64,000 nucleotides of DNA from Paenibacillus thiaminolyticus (GTDB lineage: Bacteria; Bacillota; Bacilli; Paenibacillales; Paenibacillaceae), in contig NZ_CP041405.1 of the NCBI RefSeq assembly GCF_007066085.1, positions 1,178,001 to 1,242,000 on the forward strand. The letters run 5' to 3'. Each line of letters starts with the position of its first letter. The first letter of the stretch is position 1. This document shows positions 50,267 to 59,075 of this stretch, in pieces. The notes beneath the pieces were generated by a model, which ran no database searches, was not told the origin of the DNA, and saw nothing but the letters and a program-made list of their open reading frames with translations. The position numbers were made by a program, and so were the translations under genes.

Positions 50267-50983
50267 TTATTTAGGCACCTCTAACTTGTAACCGACGCCC
50301 CATACGGTCGTAATCATGGCCGCCGCCTCCGGCGACACCTTGTTCAGCTTCTCGCGCAGACGCTTCACATGGGTATCTACGGTCCGCAGATCTCCGAAAA
50401 ATTCGTAGTTCCATACATCCTTCAGCAATTCCTCGCGCGAGAACACTTTGTCCGGAGATATCGCCAAATAGTGAAGCAGCTCATACTCCTTCGGCGTCAG
50501 ACTCACTTCTTGGCCGCCCGCCGTTACCCGATGGGCATCATGCTCGATAACCAAATGAGGGAATACGATATTGTTGCTCGTCTTCGGATCGTTGGTCAAG
50601 AACGCCGTCGCCGACGAACGGCGAAGCACCGCTTTGACCCGGTAAATCACTTCGCGCGGGCTGAACGGCTTGACGACATAGTCATCCGCCCCCACCTCGA
50701 ACCCTTGCACCCGGTTCATTTCTTCGCCCTTCGCGGTAAGCATAATGATTGGGGTCGCCTTGACCTGCCGCAGCCGCGTGCATACTTCGATGCCGTCTAT
50801 TCCCGGCAGCATCACGTCGAGCAGGATCAAATCATAATCTTCGCTTACCGCTTTGCGGAGCGCCATTTCTCCATCTTCCGCCTCATCAATGGTGTACCCC
50901 TCTTTCTCCAGATACATTTTGAGCAAGCGGCGAATGCGTTCTTCATCATCAACTACCAGTATGCGATTCACTTGTTCAGACAT
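50267..50983 (-). CDS. resD: Response regulator ResD
   Basis: OmpR-family regulator. The 238-residue protein has a receiver domain with phosphorylation site Asp56 (DLILLDVMLPG), conserved Asp12-Asp13 and Lys in KPFSPRE, then a winged helix (LTPKEYELLHYL, and TVDTHVKRLREKL). The start follows GGGGAG; six upstream codons are excluded. Its position after resC and before resE supports the assignment. Confidence 0.94.
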   Translation of the reverse strand: MSEQVNRILVVDDEERIRRLLKMYLEKEGYTIDEAEDGEMALRKAVSEDYDLILLDVMLPGIDGIEVCTRLRQVKATPIIMLTAKGEEMNRVQGFEVGADDYVVKPFSPREVIYRVKAVLRRSSATAFLTNDPKTSNNIVFPHLVIEHDAHRVTAGGQEVSLTPKEYELLHYLAISPDKVFSREELLKDVWNYEFFGDLRTVDTHVKRLREKLNKVSPEAAAMITTVWGVGYKLEVPK

Positions 50984-51063
50984 ATACGACTCCCCTTCCA
51001 ATGGTTATACGCGTAACTGGACAGAACAACAGTCCTGTCCAGTCGCATGCGCAGCTGCCCGGA

Positions 51064-52317
51064 TTATACTCCGGCATAGGAATGCAGCCCGGAGATAATA
51101 AGATTGACTCCGACCAAAGTAAACATAACGATCAAAAAGCCAATGACGGCAAGCCAGGACGATTTCGTCCCGATCCAGCTGCGAGACAGGCGCAGATGCA
51201 GGTAGGCGCTGTAAAAAAGCCACGTAATGAGCGCCCAGACCTCCTTCGGATCCCAGGCCCAGAATCGGGACCAGGCAATCTGCGCCCAGATCATCGCGAA
51301 GATAAGCCCGCCCAGCGTAAATACCGGGAAGCCCAGCGCGATGGAGCGGTAGCTGATCTCATCGGCCAGCTCCGGATCGACGCCGCGGACAAGCGGCTGA
51401 ATCGACTTCGCTATCGGCTTGCGAATAAGCAAACGAATGAGGCCGTAAAGCGCGAGTCCTGCCAATAGCGACCAGATGACGGTGTTCAACTTCCGCCCCG
51501 CCTGCACCCCCTTCATCCAGCTTGGCGCTTCCATGAGCGGAAGCGAAATGCCGATAAAGCTCGGCACCTTCTTCAAGGAAGCCGAATCGCTGTTGTACGG
51601 AGCGACCAGCGGCGGCATTTGATATGTCACCTTTTCCAGTCTCGTCTCAATTTGACGGTTCTTGACGCTCTCCACCTTCTGGTCAATGATGACCTCGTAT
51701 CCGGCCCCGCGGAAAATAAACACGATCGAGATGAACCCGACGACGATGACAATGCTGGCCATCGTGAACTCAAGCCAGCGTTGCGGCCGGCGCGGCGCCC
51801 CGGCATTCCAGCGGACGGACCGCAGCAGGTGCAGCAGCCCGGCCAGGAAGCCTACCGCGAAGAACGCGTAGCCAAGCGCGACCATTGTTACATGGATATA
51901 AAGCCAGATCGAATCTAGCTGCGGGATAAGCGGCTGGACTTCACTTGGAAAGACAGAGGCATAACCCATAATGATGACAGCCAGCGGCACCCCGAATACG
52001 CCGAGCACCGTTGAACGGTATATCAGATACACCACGACGAAAGCGGCAATAATCATCATCGCCAAAAAGGACATAAATTCGTACATATTGCTGACCGGAA
52101 TATGCCCTGCTCCAATCCAGCGCGTGAAGAAGTAGGCGGCCTGCGCCAAGAAGCCGATAATCGTCACGGCGAACGCAATCTTTCCCCACTTCCGCTCCCG
52201 GCGGCCGGAATGCTGGGATTTGCCGCCTCCCAGGGCGAACACGAACAGAATGAACGCGATGCAGAACAAGAAAAATGCGACCAAATAGGCATCCTGACTA
52301 AATTGTAGCAGATTCAA
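51064..52317 (-). CDS. resC: Cytochrome c biogenesis protein ResC (CcsA)
   Basis: Haem-handling membrane protein of System II cytochrome c maturation. The 417-residue protein has about eight membrane helices and the haem-binding tryptophan-rich motif WSRFWAWDPKEVWALI near residue 347, plus histidines such as YIHV near 142. It includes a hydrophilic insertion (about 205-265). Overlaps resB by four bases. Confidence 0.95.
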   Translation of the reverse strand: MNLLQFSQDAYLVAFFLFCIAFILFVFALGGGKSQHSGRRERKWGKIAFAVTIIGFLAQAAYFFTRWIGAGHIPVSNMYEFMSFLAMMIIAAFVVVYLIYRSTVLGVFGVPLAVIIMGYASVFPSEVQPLIPQLDSIWLYIHVTMVALGYAFFAVGFLAGLLHLLRSVRWNAGAPRRPQRWLEFTMASIVIVVGFISIVFIFRGAGYEVIIDQKVESVKNRQIETRLEKVTYQMPPLVAPYNSDSASLKKVPSFIGISLPLMEAPSWMKGVQAGRKLNTVIWSLLAGLALYGLIRLLIRKPIAKSIQPLVRGVDPELADEISYRSIALGFPVFTLGGLIFAMIWAQIAWSRFWAWDPKEVWALITWLFYSAYLHLRLSRSWIGTKSSWLAVIGFLIVMFTLVGVNLIISGLHSYAGV

Positions 52318-53978
52318 GCCTTATTCCCCCCACGATCTATCATTTTGGAATCCACCTGCACATCGGCGGCCGCCAATGCTCGTGCCACTTCATTGCGCAA
52401 GCCGAACCAATTTTTGTTCGTATGCGCTCCCAATGCCAGATTCTGTCCATCCAGCCGCAGCCACACGCGGCGGTGCTGCCAGTAGAAGCCCATAATCAGA
52501 CCGATCATGCTGATGGCGGCTCCGACCCAGATGAACGGCATCGCCGTATCCTTGCGAACCGTCAGATAGCTTATGGATTCGGACATCGTCACATCATTCA
52601 TCGACGGCACGCGCAGCTCGAACCGCTCCGCCATCTTGCCGTTGATGACATCCTGTTGGAAGCGGACCTTGTCTTTTTGCAGCGGGAAATAGAGATAAGG
52701 CTCCCCTTCATCCGGTATGCCAGGTCCCTTAATTAGGAAAATAAATGCGGGAGCATTCGGCTCTTGCGACATATTCGCCGGCTCGCCTTTGCTGTTCAAG
52801 CCAAAGTCCATAAATTTGCTCGTTAATTCCAGGGTATAAGGCCCTACCTTATACTCGCGTTCCGTCCGGTTCACTTTCAGCTCGAATTGCCCGTATACTT
52901 CTTCGGTAGCCGGATTCCGCAGTTCAGGCTTGACCGCCACGAGCTTCGGCGTCAGATCGAAATCGAATTGATACGCCGAGATGCCGTCGTATTCCAACGG
53001 ATCGTTGACCCGGATATCATACTGGTGAACCTTCTCCAGCACCGGCTCCGCCACCGGATCGTCGCACTTGTCGACACAGCGGAACAAGGTCGCCTTCGTC
53101 TCGAACAGCTTCGCGAACACACGGCCTTCCTTGACGAATTGCTCCGGCATCTCCTCTTCCGAATAATACTCGACCGTGAAATGATCATTTTGCAAATAAT
53201 ACGGCGTATTCGGAATCTCCCGCGGCTCTCCCTGCGGAAAGCCGGCATAATACTCCATATGCCATCCCGGAATACTTCTTGCCAGCACCGCCAGCAGGAA
53301 GATGATTAGCCCGATATGATTAATATATGGCCCCCAACGGCTAAAGCGGTTTTTCTCCGCGAGCAGCGCCCCGTCGTCGCGGACGATGCGGTAGCCGCGC
53401 TTCTTGAGGGCGTTCGACATTGTGTCCAGCCACGCCTCCGGCTCCTCCTTGATGTCGCCCTGATAGGCGACGCGCTGCCGCGTTATGAATTGCTCATGCT
53501 TGCGAACCTTTTGCTTATGTAAGGCGCGGTACAGCGGAAGGACCCGGTCCAGACTGCATATGACGAGTGAAGCCCCGATCATGACGAGCAGCGTAATGAA
53601 CCACCACGATTCATACGTATGGGACAAGCCGAGCAAATAATAGATATGCCCGAGCGTGCCATAGGTTTGCTTGTAGTAGGTCGCAGCGTCGATCGAGATG
53701 AAATTGCTTTCCTGCGGATAAATCGTTCCGAGAGAAGCACCGATCAGCGTTATGATAATAATGATGATCGCGAATTTGACCGAGGAGAAGAAGTTCCATA
53801 TCCGGTCAATCCATGAAGGATTCGCCTTTTGCGATTTGCGGGCGACGCCGTCATATCTCATTTCGAGCACCGCATCGGCCCCGGGCTCCTCGTTCTGCGG
53901 TTTGCCGCAGGCTTCGCACAGCACCGTTCCTACGGCGTTCTGATGCCCGCATTCACATTTCGTGTTGACAAACGCCAC
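52314..53978 (-). CDS. resB: Cytochrome c biogenesis protein ResB (Ccs1)
   Basis: Large membrane partner of ResC in haem delivery to apocytochrome c. The 554-residue protein has membrane helices near 70, 125 and 220 and one near the C-terminus, enclosing a large extracytoplasmic domain. It also carries an N-terminal zinc-ribbon-like extension with Cys8, Cys10, Cys21 and Cys24 before the first membrane segment. It lies 26 bp after resA. Confidence 0.94.
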   Translation of the reverse strand: MAFVNTKCECGHQNAVGTVLCEACGKPQNEEPGADAVLEMRYDGVARKSQKANPSWIDRIWNFFSSVKFAIIIIIITLIGASLGTIYPQESNFISIDAATYYKQTYGTLGHIYYLLGLSHTYESWWFITLLVMIGASLVICSLDRVLPLYRALHKQKVRKHEQFITRQRVAYQGDIKEEPEAWLDTMSNALKKRGYRIVRDDGALLAEKNRFSRWGPYINHIGLIIFLLAVLARSIPGWHMEYYAGFPQGEPREIPNTPYYLQNDHFTVEYYSEEEMPEQFVKEGRVFAKLFETKATLFRCVDKCDDPVAEPVLEKVHQYDIRVNDPLEYDGISAYQFDFDLTPKLVAVKPELRNPATEEVYGQFELKVNRTEREYKVGPYTLELTSKFMDFGLNSKGEPANMSQEPNAPAFIFLIKGPGIPDEGEPYLYFPLQKDKVRFQQDVINGKMAERFELRVPSMNDVTMSESISYLTVRKDTAMPFIWVGAAISMIGLIMGFYWQHRRVWLRLDGQNLALGAHTNKNWFGLRNEVARALAAADVQVDSKMIDRGGNKA

Positions 53979-54004
53979 GTCATTGCCCTCCTTCCATATC
54001 CCGG

Positions 54005-54529
54005 TTATGTACCTGTAATCTGCTGAAGATAAGCATTCAGCTGATCAGGGGATAATTCTCCGATATGGATGGCGTGGACTTTGCCGTTCGGCTTAATGAA
54101 GAACGTGGTCGGCATCGGCCCGATACCGAACGCCTTGATTGACTTCCTCTTCTGATCCAGCAGCATCGTGAAATCCACGTTCACTTTTCTCATATAATTC
54201 TCGACGACCAGAGGATCTTCCCCCGCATTGACGCCTACAACCTCGACCCCGCGTTCCTTCCAGTTATCTGCCGTGCTCTGCAAGGCGGGCATTTCCCGTT
54301 CGCAAGGCTCACACCACGATCCCCAGAAATTCAGGACCACCGTCTTGTCCCGGTAATCGCTTAACTGAACCAGATCGCCCTGCACCGTCTGCAGTGTCAG
54401 GTTCGGTATCGCATCCCCGGCTTTCGGCGTCTCCGACTTCTTGAAGGCGGAACTGACAGCGAAGCCGCCGAGCAGAAGGATGCCCGCTAAAATAATGATT
54501 TGGACTGTCTTATTGCGTTTCCCCATCAT
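54005..54529 (-). CDS. resA: Thiol-disulfide oxidoreductase ResA
   Basis: ResA reduces the haem-binding cysteines of apocytochrome c outside the membrane. The 174-residue protein has an N-terminal signal anchor (about 9-26) and a thioredoxin fold with active-site Cys73-Glu-Pro-Cys76 (SWCEPCERE). CEPC is the ResA-type active site. First gene of res after rluB; a 239-bp gap upstream holds its promoter and a short dispersed repeat. Confidence 0.96.
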   Translation of the reverse strand: MMGKRNKTVQIIILAGILLLGGFAVSSAFKKSETPKAGDAIPNLTLQTVQGDLVQLSDYRDKTVVLNFWGSWCEPCEREMPALQSTADNWKERGVEVVGVNAGEDPLVVENYMRKVNVDFTMLLDQKRKSIKAFGIGPMPTTFFIKPNGKVHAIHIGELSPDQLNAYLQQITGT

Positions 54530-54542
54530 CTACGCCCCTTCC

Positions 54543-54568
54543 AGAGGTTGTTCAAAAATCCGCTTTCA
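54543..54568 (-). repeat. Short dispersed repeat, copy 2
   Basis: Minus strand AAAGCGGATTTTTG then AACAACCTCT, matching the copy before yphF except for one missing base. Preceded by TCCGGTGAAAGCGGA, which can fold into a small hairpin ahead of TTTTTG. Confidence 0.6.
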
Positions 54569-54749
54569 CCGGATTCTGTGAACACTCATTTCTATGACAT
54601 TTTTCACAATCAGGCAGAAGAGTTGCTACAATTTCCGCACACCATCCACGATCATTATAATTCATTGGTGGAGCGCCCCCTCTTCCTTAATATGAAAATT
54701 ATGTGTCATAGCAAAGGGAAACAAACCCCACACCTGCCGGGTTCGTTCC

Positions 54750-54769
54750 AACCGATTCAAGAATCGGTT
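54750..54769. repeat. 20-bp palindrome at the end of rluB
   Basis: AACCGATTC-AA-GAATCGGTT, perfect, touching the rluB stop codon. There is no T-tract directly after it, so it may be part of a larger rluB terminator or an operator for resA. Confidence 0.5.
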
Positions 54770-55512
54770 CAGGCATCTGTGCGGTTCGCTTTAATCGCCA
54801 TCTTCAATTCGTTGACCTCGGATTTGGTCAAGTGCCGGAATTTTCCCCGTGGAATTCCTTGCAGGAAGATGTTGCCGAATTGAACCCGCTTCAGCTTCAC
54901 GACGGGATGCCCGATCGCTTCGAACATCCGGCGTACCTGACGGTTGCGCCCTTCATAGATCGTAATGCTGATCGTGGCCGACTTGCGTTCCATATCGACA
55001 TCATGATATTCCACCTCGGCCGGCTGCGTCATGCCGTCCTCGAGCTGAACGCCCTCTCTCAGCTTCTCCAGCAGATCGCCATGCGGAATGCCCTTGACGG
55101 TCGCATGATACGTCTTCGCCACATGATGGCGCGGATGCATGAGCATATTCGCCAGATCGCCGTCATTGGTCAGAAGCAGCAGCCCTTCCGTATCGTAATC
55201 GAGCCGGCCTACCGGATAGACCCGCCCTCCGATGCCCTTGACGAAATCAAGCACCGTTTTGCGCCCTTCCGGGTCCGACATGCTCGTAATGACCCCTTTC
55301 GGCTTGTGGAAGGCGGCATATACTTTGTTGGCATTCGCGGTAATCGGCTTGCCGTTCATGGTAATGATGTCTGTCGCAGGATCCGCCTTGACCCCTAACG
55401 CGGTCACGACCTCTCCGTTAACCTCTACCTTCCCGTCCAGTATCAATTGTTCACATTTGCGGCGCGACGCAACCCCTGCGTTTGCCATAATTTTTTGCAA
55501 TCGTTCTTCCAT
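54769..55512 (-). CDS. rluB: 23S rRNA pseudouridine synthase RluB
   Basis: Modifies uridine in helix 90 region of 23S rRNA. The 247-residue RsuA-family protein has an N-terminal S4 domain (ASRRKCEQLI, about 15-60) and the catalytic GRLDYDTEGLLLLTND motif near residue 104 with its Asp. Precedes resA in the transcript as in Bacillus. Confidence 0.95.
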   Translation of the reverse strand: MEERLQKIMANAGVASRRKCEQLILDGKVEVNGEVVTALGVKADPATDIITMNGKPITANANKVYAAFHKPKGVITSMSDPEGRKTVLDFVKGIGGRVYPVGRLDYDTEGLLLLTNDGDLANMLMHPRHHVAKTYHATVKGIPHGDLLEKLREGVQLEDGMTQPAEVEYHDVDMERKSATISITIYEGRNRQVRRMFEAIGHPVVKLKRVQFGNIFLQGIPRGKFRHLTKSEVNELKMAIKANRTDA

Positions 55513-55616
55513 CGATGTCTGTCACCTCAAACCTATGATATCCTTTTGTGAACAAGACCACAAGCCGGAGGTTCAAAATATTGTCGAAATCCATATATTG
55601 TCGAAATCCATGACAA

Positions 55617-55664
55617 AGAGGCGGTCCCAAAAGTAGTATTTTACTACATTGAGACAGCCCCCTG
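55617..55664. terminator. Imperfect long hairpin
   Basis: GGCGGTCCCAAAAGTAGTA pairs with an imperfect TACTACATTGAGACAGCCCC around TTT. It has the same layout as the 37935-37988 hairpin (G-rich base, A/T inner stem) but is less perfect. Confidence 0.5.
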
Positions 55665-55750
55665 ATTCTCAAAGCTCGACTTGCCGAAAAACTGCAGAAA
55701 TACACCTTTCCTTTATGAAGTGTACTCCGTTACAGGGAATCCTGCAAAAC

Positions 55751-55910
55751 TCAGGCTGTTGGAAAACCCCTGTTTTTTACGAAGGGGTGGAGCACAATCA
55801 AAACTTGGCACTCAGAGCGTTTTAAATCGATTTTTTCTACTGAGAGGCGAGATCCGCCCTATAAAAAATGAGGTAGCAAAAAATTCCCATGGACTTCTCA
55901 ACGGCCTGAT
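55751..55910 (+). repeat. Intergenic repeat unit, copy B
   Basis: Begins CAGGCTGTTGGAAAACC and ends CTTCTCAACGGCCTGA, closely matching copy A, including CTCAGAGCGTTTTAAATCGA. It is followed by the same distal segment as copy A (GATCCAAGAGATCGCGTCGG), which is broken by the IS at 56057. Confidence 0.8.
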
Positions 55911-56056
55911 TTTACGGGATCCAAGAGATCGCGTCGGATCCTGGAGGCATCGTTGCCTTGAGGAGGCAACTTCGCATTCAGGTGGCATCGTTGCCTCCTG
56001 GGGCTTGAACGTGTGGAGGGAATTACTGCTATTTTACAGGAATTTCGGCTCAATGA

Positions 56057-57428
56057 GGTCAAGTCCAAATTTATGTGTAAAATCCTCGATGAGATTGCCA
56101 GAGCAAAAAGATGCCTAAGCTGCAGGCCTGTTGAGCTTCTTCCGCCACTCATGGTACTCTTTCATCTCGATATACTTTTTCCCGGCGGACCACTTTTCGT
56201 CCTGCTCCATTAACAAGGCTCCAAAAAGACGAAGGACAGAGGCTCGGTTGGGAAAAATGCGAATGACGCGTTCTCGACGCCGCAACTCGCCATTTAGACG
56301 TTCTACAGCATTTGTGGTGCGCGTACGTATCCGACAGGCAGCCGGAAGTGCCAAGATCGCTGTCGCATCGTCAAAACCCTCTTCCAAGACCCTCATGGCC
56401 TTTGGAGCTTTGTCTTCAAATGCTTCTTGTGTCCGCTTCAGCAGTGTACGGGCACTGGTCTCGTCCGCGGCTTCGTAGATGGCCCTCACATGGGCCTTCA
56501 ATTCATCACGGCATGCTTTAGGAGCAGCGTCCAGAATATTACGCATAAAGTGGGTTTGACACCGTTGCCAGGTTACGCCTTGGAAATGTTGCCGAATCGC
56601 ACTTACCAAACCACCGTGATGGTCGCTGGTAATGACATCAACACCGTGCAACCCGCGACTTTTGAGGTGCGTAAAGAAAGCTCCCCACGTTGCAGCTGAC
56701 TCGGTATCATCTACGGTAAGTCCAAGCACTTCCCGGTAGCCCTCCGCATTAATCCCTGTTGCAATCATTACGCCACGTGAGCGCACACGACCGTCTTCCC
56801 GGACTTTGACGTACAGGGCGTCGACAATAAGAAAGGGATAGGCCTTGTCCAGTTTTCGGTTATTCCACTCCTCTACGAGGGATCCAGTTGTTTGCATAGC
56901 TCACTAACGGTCGATTTAGAGAACTCCGTCCCGCACAGTTCTTCGGTAATATTGCTTACTTTTCGCGTTGACACCCCATTGAGCACCATCTCCATCATGG
57001 CTAAGACAAGGGCTTGCTCACTGCGTTGGTACCGAGAAAAAAGTTCCGTAGAGAACTGACCGTTGCGGAAACGCGGTACTTGCAGGGTTAATTGGCCCAC
57101 CCGTGTTGTCAGCCGATGAGGGTATGATCCATTACGGTAACCTGCACGTTCTTCTGAGCGCTCATAGTGCCCCGCCTTCAGCTGTTCCGTTGCTTGTGCC
57201 TGCAACACTTGATTCAAGATGGACTCTAATAGGGCCGCAATCCCGGCATCTCTTGATTCGGATAAAAACAGTTGATGCAAAAGTTGTGAATCTAGGGTAA
57301 TCTGGTATTGAGTCATAGCTAGATCCTCCTTCGGAATGTTGTCTCGACAACCTCATTCTATACGAGGATCCTTGCTATGGCTCTTCTTTTTTGCCATTTG
57401 CTTTTTACACAATTATATGGACTTAGCT
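56057..57428 (-). mobile_element. IS256-family insertion sequence
   Basis: A 1372-bp element. The 26-bp ends are imperfect inverted repeats: AAGTCCA...GTGTAAAA on the left, and the same on the reverse of the right end. It is flanked on both sides by the 8-bp direct repeat CTCAATGA (56049-56056 and 57429-57436), the length expected for IS256. The undisturbed target is visible in copy A (GGCTCAATAAGTCCACATCC near 37405). Confidence 0.9.
56115..57316 (-). pseudogene. IS256-family (mutator type) transposase, frameshifted
   Basis: Two overlapping frames make one transposase. The first (57316-56873) has the N-terminal domain with YRNGSYPHR and QVPRFRNGQF and ends at a TAG right after LCKQLDP. The second (to 56115) resumes with VEEWNNRKL, the DDE-type core FLIVDALYVKV and VITSDHHGGL, a W(Q)RCQTHFMRN motif and a C-terminal TTNAVERLNGELRRRERVIRIFPN. 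One missing base near the GGATCCC run at about 56880 explains the break. Alternatives are a sequencing error or, less likely, programmed slippage. Confidence 0.9.
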
Positions 57429-57774
57429 CTCAATGAGTCCACATCCCGAGGAATTGCTGCAAATCTACATCATTTTAGCCCCTTTTGCTTCAAGTCGAAG
57501 CGAAACAGGTGAAATTCCTGCAGTTTTGCAGGATTCCTTTTTCTGGTAAAGACATCCATATCGAATTGCTGTATTTGTGCAGGATTTCGCTTACCGAATA
57601 GGCGTGTCTGGAGAAATCATGCCGTTTTCTGGATTTCGCACCATAGCGTTTTAAATCGATTTTTTCTACTGAGAGACGAGATCCACCACATAAAAAATGA
57701 AGTGCCGAAAATTCCCCTGGGCTTTCTCAACGGCCTGACTTTTGCGGGAATTTCATCAAATAGCGTCCGCCATC
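57429..57774. other. Right half of the split composite repeat
   Basis: From the right target duplication the sequence continues as in copy A (CATCC-GAGGAATTGCTG, CTACATCATTTTAG, TTGCTTCAA, CAGTTTTGCAGGATT, TACCGAATAGGCG), then reaches truncated unit D. No gene seen. Confidence 0.8.
57644..57740 (+). repeat. Intergenic repeat unit, copy D (5'-truncated)
   Basis: Starts inside the unit at AGCGTTTTAAATCGATTTTT and ends CTTTCTCAACGGCCTGA. The left arm is missing. It closely matches copy C in GAAGTGCC and GGGCTTTCTC. Confidence 0.75.
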
Positions 57775-58308
57775 TCACCCGAAGACGAGCAGACAGACGA
57801 TAATGGCGGCCACAAATCCGACCAAATCGGAGAACAGGCCGACCTTGAGCGCATAGCGTCCATTGCGAATGCCGATCGCACCGAAATAGACCATCAGCAC
57901 ATAGAGCGTCGTATCCGTGCTGCCTTGAATAGTGGAGGCCATTCGTCCGATCATAGAATCTGCGCCGTAGGTCTTAATCAGATCGGTGGTAAAAGCGAGC
58001 GACCCCGCCCCTGTTATCGGCCGCAGGAAGGCAAGCGGAAGCACCTCGCTCGGAACGCCGAACCAACTGAGCAGAGGAGCGAACCAGCCGACGATCCACT
58101 CCATCGCCCCGGAGGCACGGAACACGCTGATGGCAACCATCATCCCCACGAGCGTAGGGATGATGTTGATTGAGGTCTGAAAGCCGTCCTTCGCCCCTTC
58201 CACGAACGATTCATAGACGGGGATGCGCTTGAAATACGCGTATAAAGGGATGAAGACGATAATGGCCGGGATGGCCCATGCAGAAATAAGCGACACTACA
58301 GCATACAT
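57775..58308 (-). CDS. spmB: Spore maturation protein B
   Basis: A 177-residue membrane protein with about five hydrophobic helices and a Gate-type nucleoside-transporter-like core (IIPTLVGMM and LAFLRPITGAGSLAFTTDL). With SpmA it is required for full spore core dehydration in Bacillus. It is 81 bp after spmA. Its far end borders the repeat/IS region, which separates it from rluB. Confidence 0.93.
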   Translation of the reverse strand: MYAVVSLISAWAIPAIIVFIPLYAYFKRIPVYESFVEGAKDGFQTSINIIPTLVGMMVAISVFRASGAMEWIVGWFAPLLSWFGVPSEVLPLAFLRPITGAGSLAFTTDLIKTYGADSMIGRMASTIQGSTDTTLYVLMVYFGAIGIRNGRYALKVGLFSDLVGFVAAIIVCLLVFG

Positions 58309-58389
58309 GAGCAGCCGTCCTTTCCGAACGAGTAATGAATTCCCTCTTCAGCCAATGGCGCTTGCCCGCATGACCGGGCCTGCCCGGTC

Positions 58390-59034
58390 TTAATCAGGCA
58401 TCGGCGGCACGCCAAGCCCTGTCCGGCCGGTTCCGGCCGTCGCGCTCGGCGGACGGGCCGAAGCCCGGTTACGGTACCATCGATCGGCCGCAATCGCGGC
58501 GAGCGTCGCTACCATCGTAGCCAGCAGCGTCGTGCCGACGATCTCGGCCGGATTGGCCGAGCCGAAATTCATCCGAATCGCGATCAGTGTCGTCGGAATC
58601 AGCGTAATGCTGGACGTATTGATCGCCAGCAGGGTGCACATCGCCGGCGTTGCCGTGTCCTTGTCCGGATTCAGCTTCTGCAGCTCTTGCATCGCCCGTA
58701 TCCCCATCGGCGTCGCCGCGTTCCCCAAGCCGAGCAGATTCGCGCTCATGTTGGACATGATGTACCCGAGCGCCGGATGATTGGGCGGTACGTCCGGGAA
58801 CAAAAAGCGGACGACCGGGCCTAACGCCTTCGCGACTTTAGCCAGCAGGCCGCCGTCTTCCGCGATGCGCATCATCCCCAGCCAGAACACCATGACGCTA
58901 ATCAGACCGAAGCTAACCGTAACTCCGGTCTTCGCTCCGTCAAAAACGGCCTCCGTCACCGCGTCAATCCGTCCTTGAGCAGCTGCCGCGATAAATCCGA
59001 CCAGCAGCATGAACATCCATATTGCATTGACCAT
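58390..59034 (-). CDS. spmA: Spore maturation protein A
   Basis: A 214-residue membrane protein, five to six helices, containing the Gate-like LGMMRIAEDGGLL and MSANLLGLGNAATPMGIRAM. Partner of SpmB. The last 25 residues are a polar Arg/Pro/Gly-rich tail that does not look conserved. It lies between dacB and spmB, the Bacillus order. Confidence 0.93.
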   Translation of the reverse strand: MVNAIWMFMLLVGFIAAAAQGRIDAVTEAVFDGAKTGVTVSFGLISVMVFWLGMMRIAEDGGLLAKVAKALGPVVRFLFPDVPPNHPALGYIMSNMSANLLGLGNAATPMGIRAMQELQKLNPDKDTATPAMCTLLAINTSSITLIPTTLIAIRMNFGSANPAEIVGTTLLATMVATLAAIAADRWYRNRASARPPSATAGTGRTGLGVPPMPD

Positions 59035-59075
59035 CGTTCTCCCCCCTTATAACATCCGGCATCCTCCCCTGACGA

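Larger units (their letters stand above)
55513..56056. other. Repeat-rich interval between rluB and the IS
   Basis: About 540 bp without a gene. A hairpin lies at about 55617-55664 and the left half of the second composite repeat copy at 55725-56056. Confidence 0.75.
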
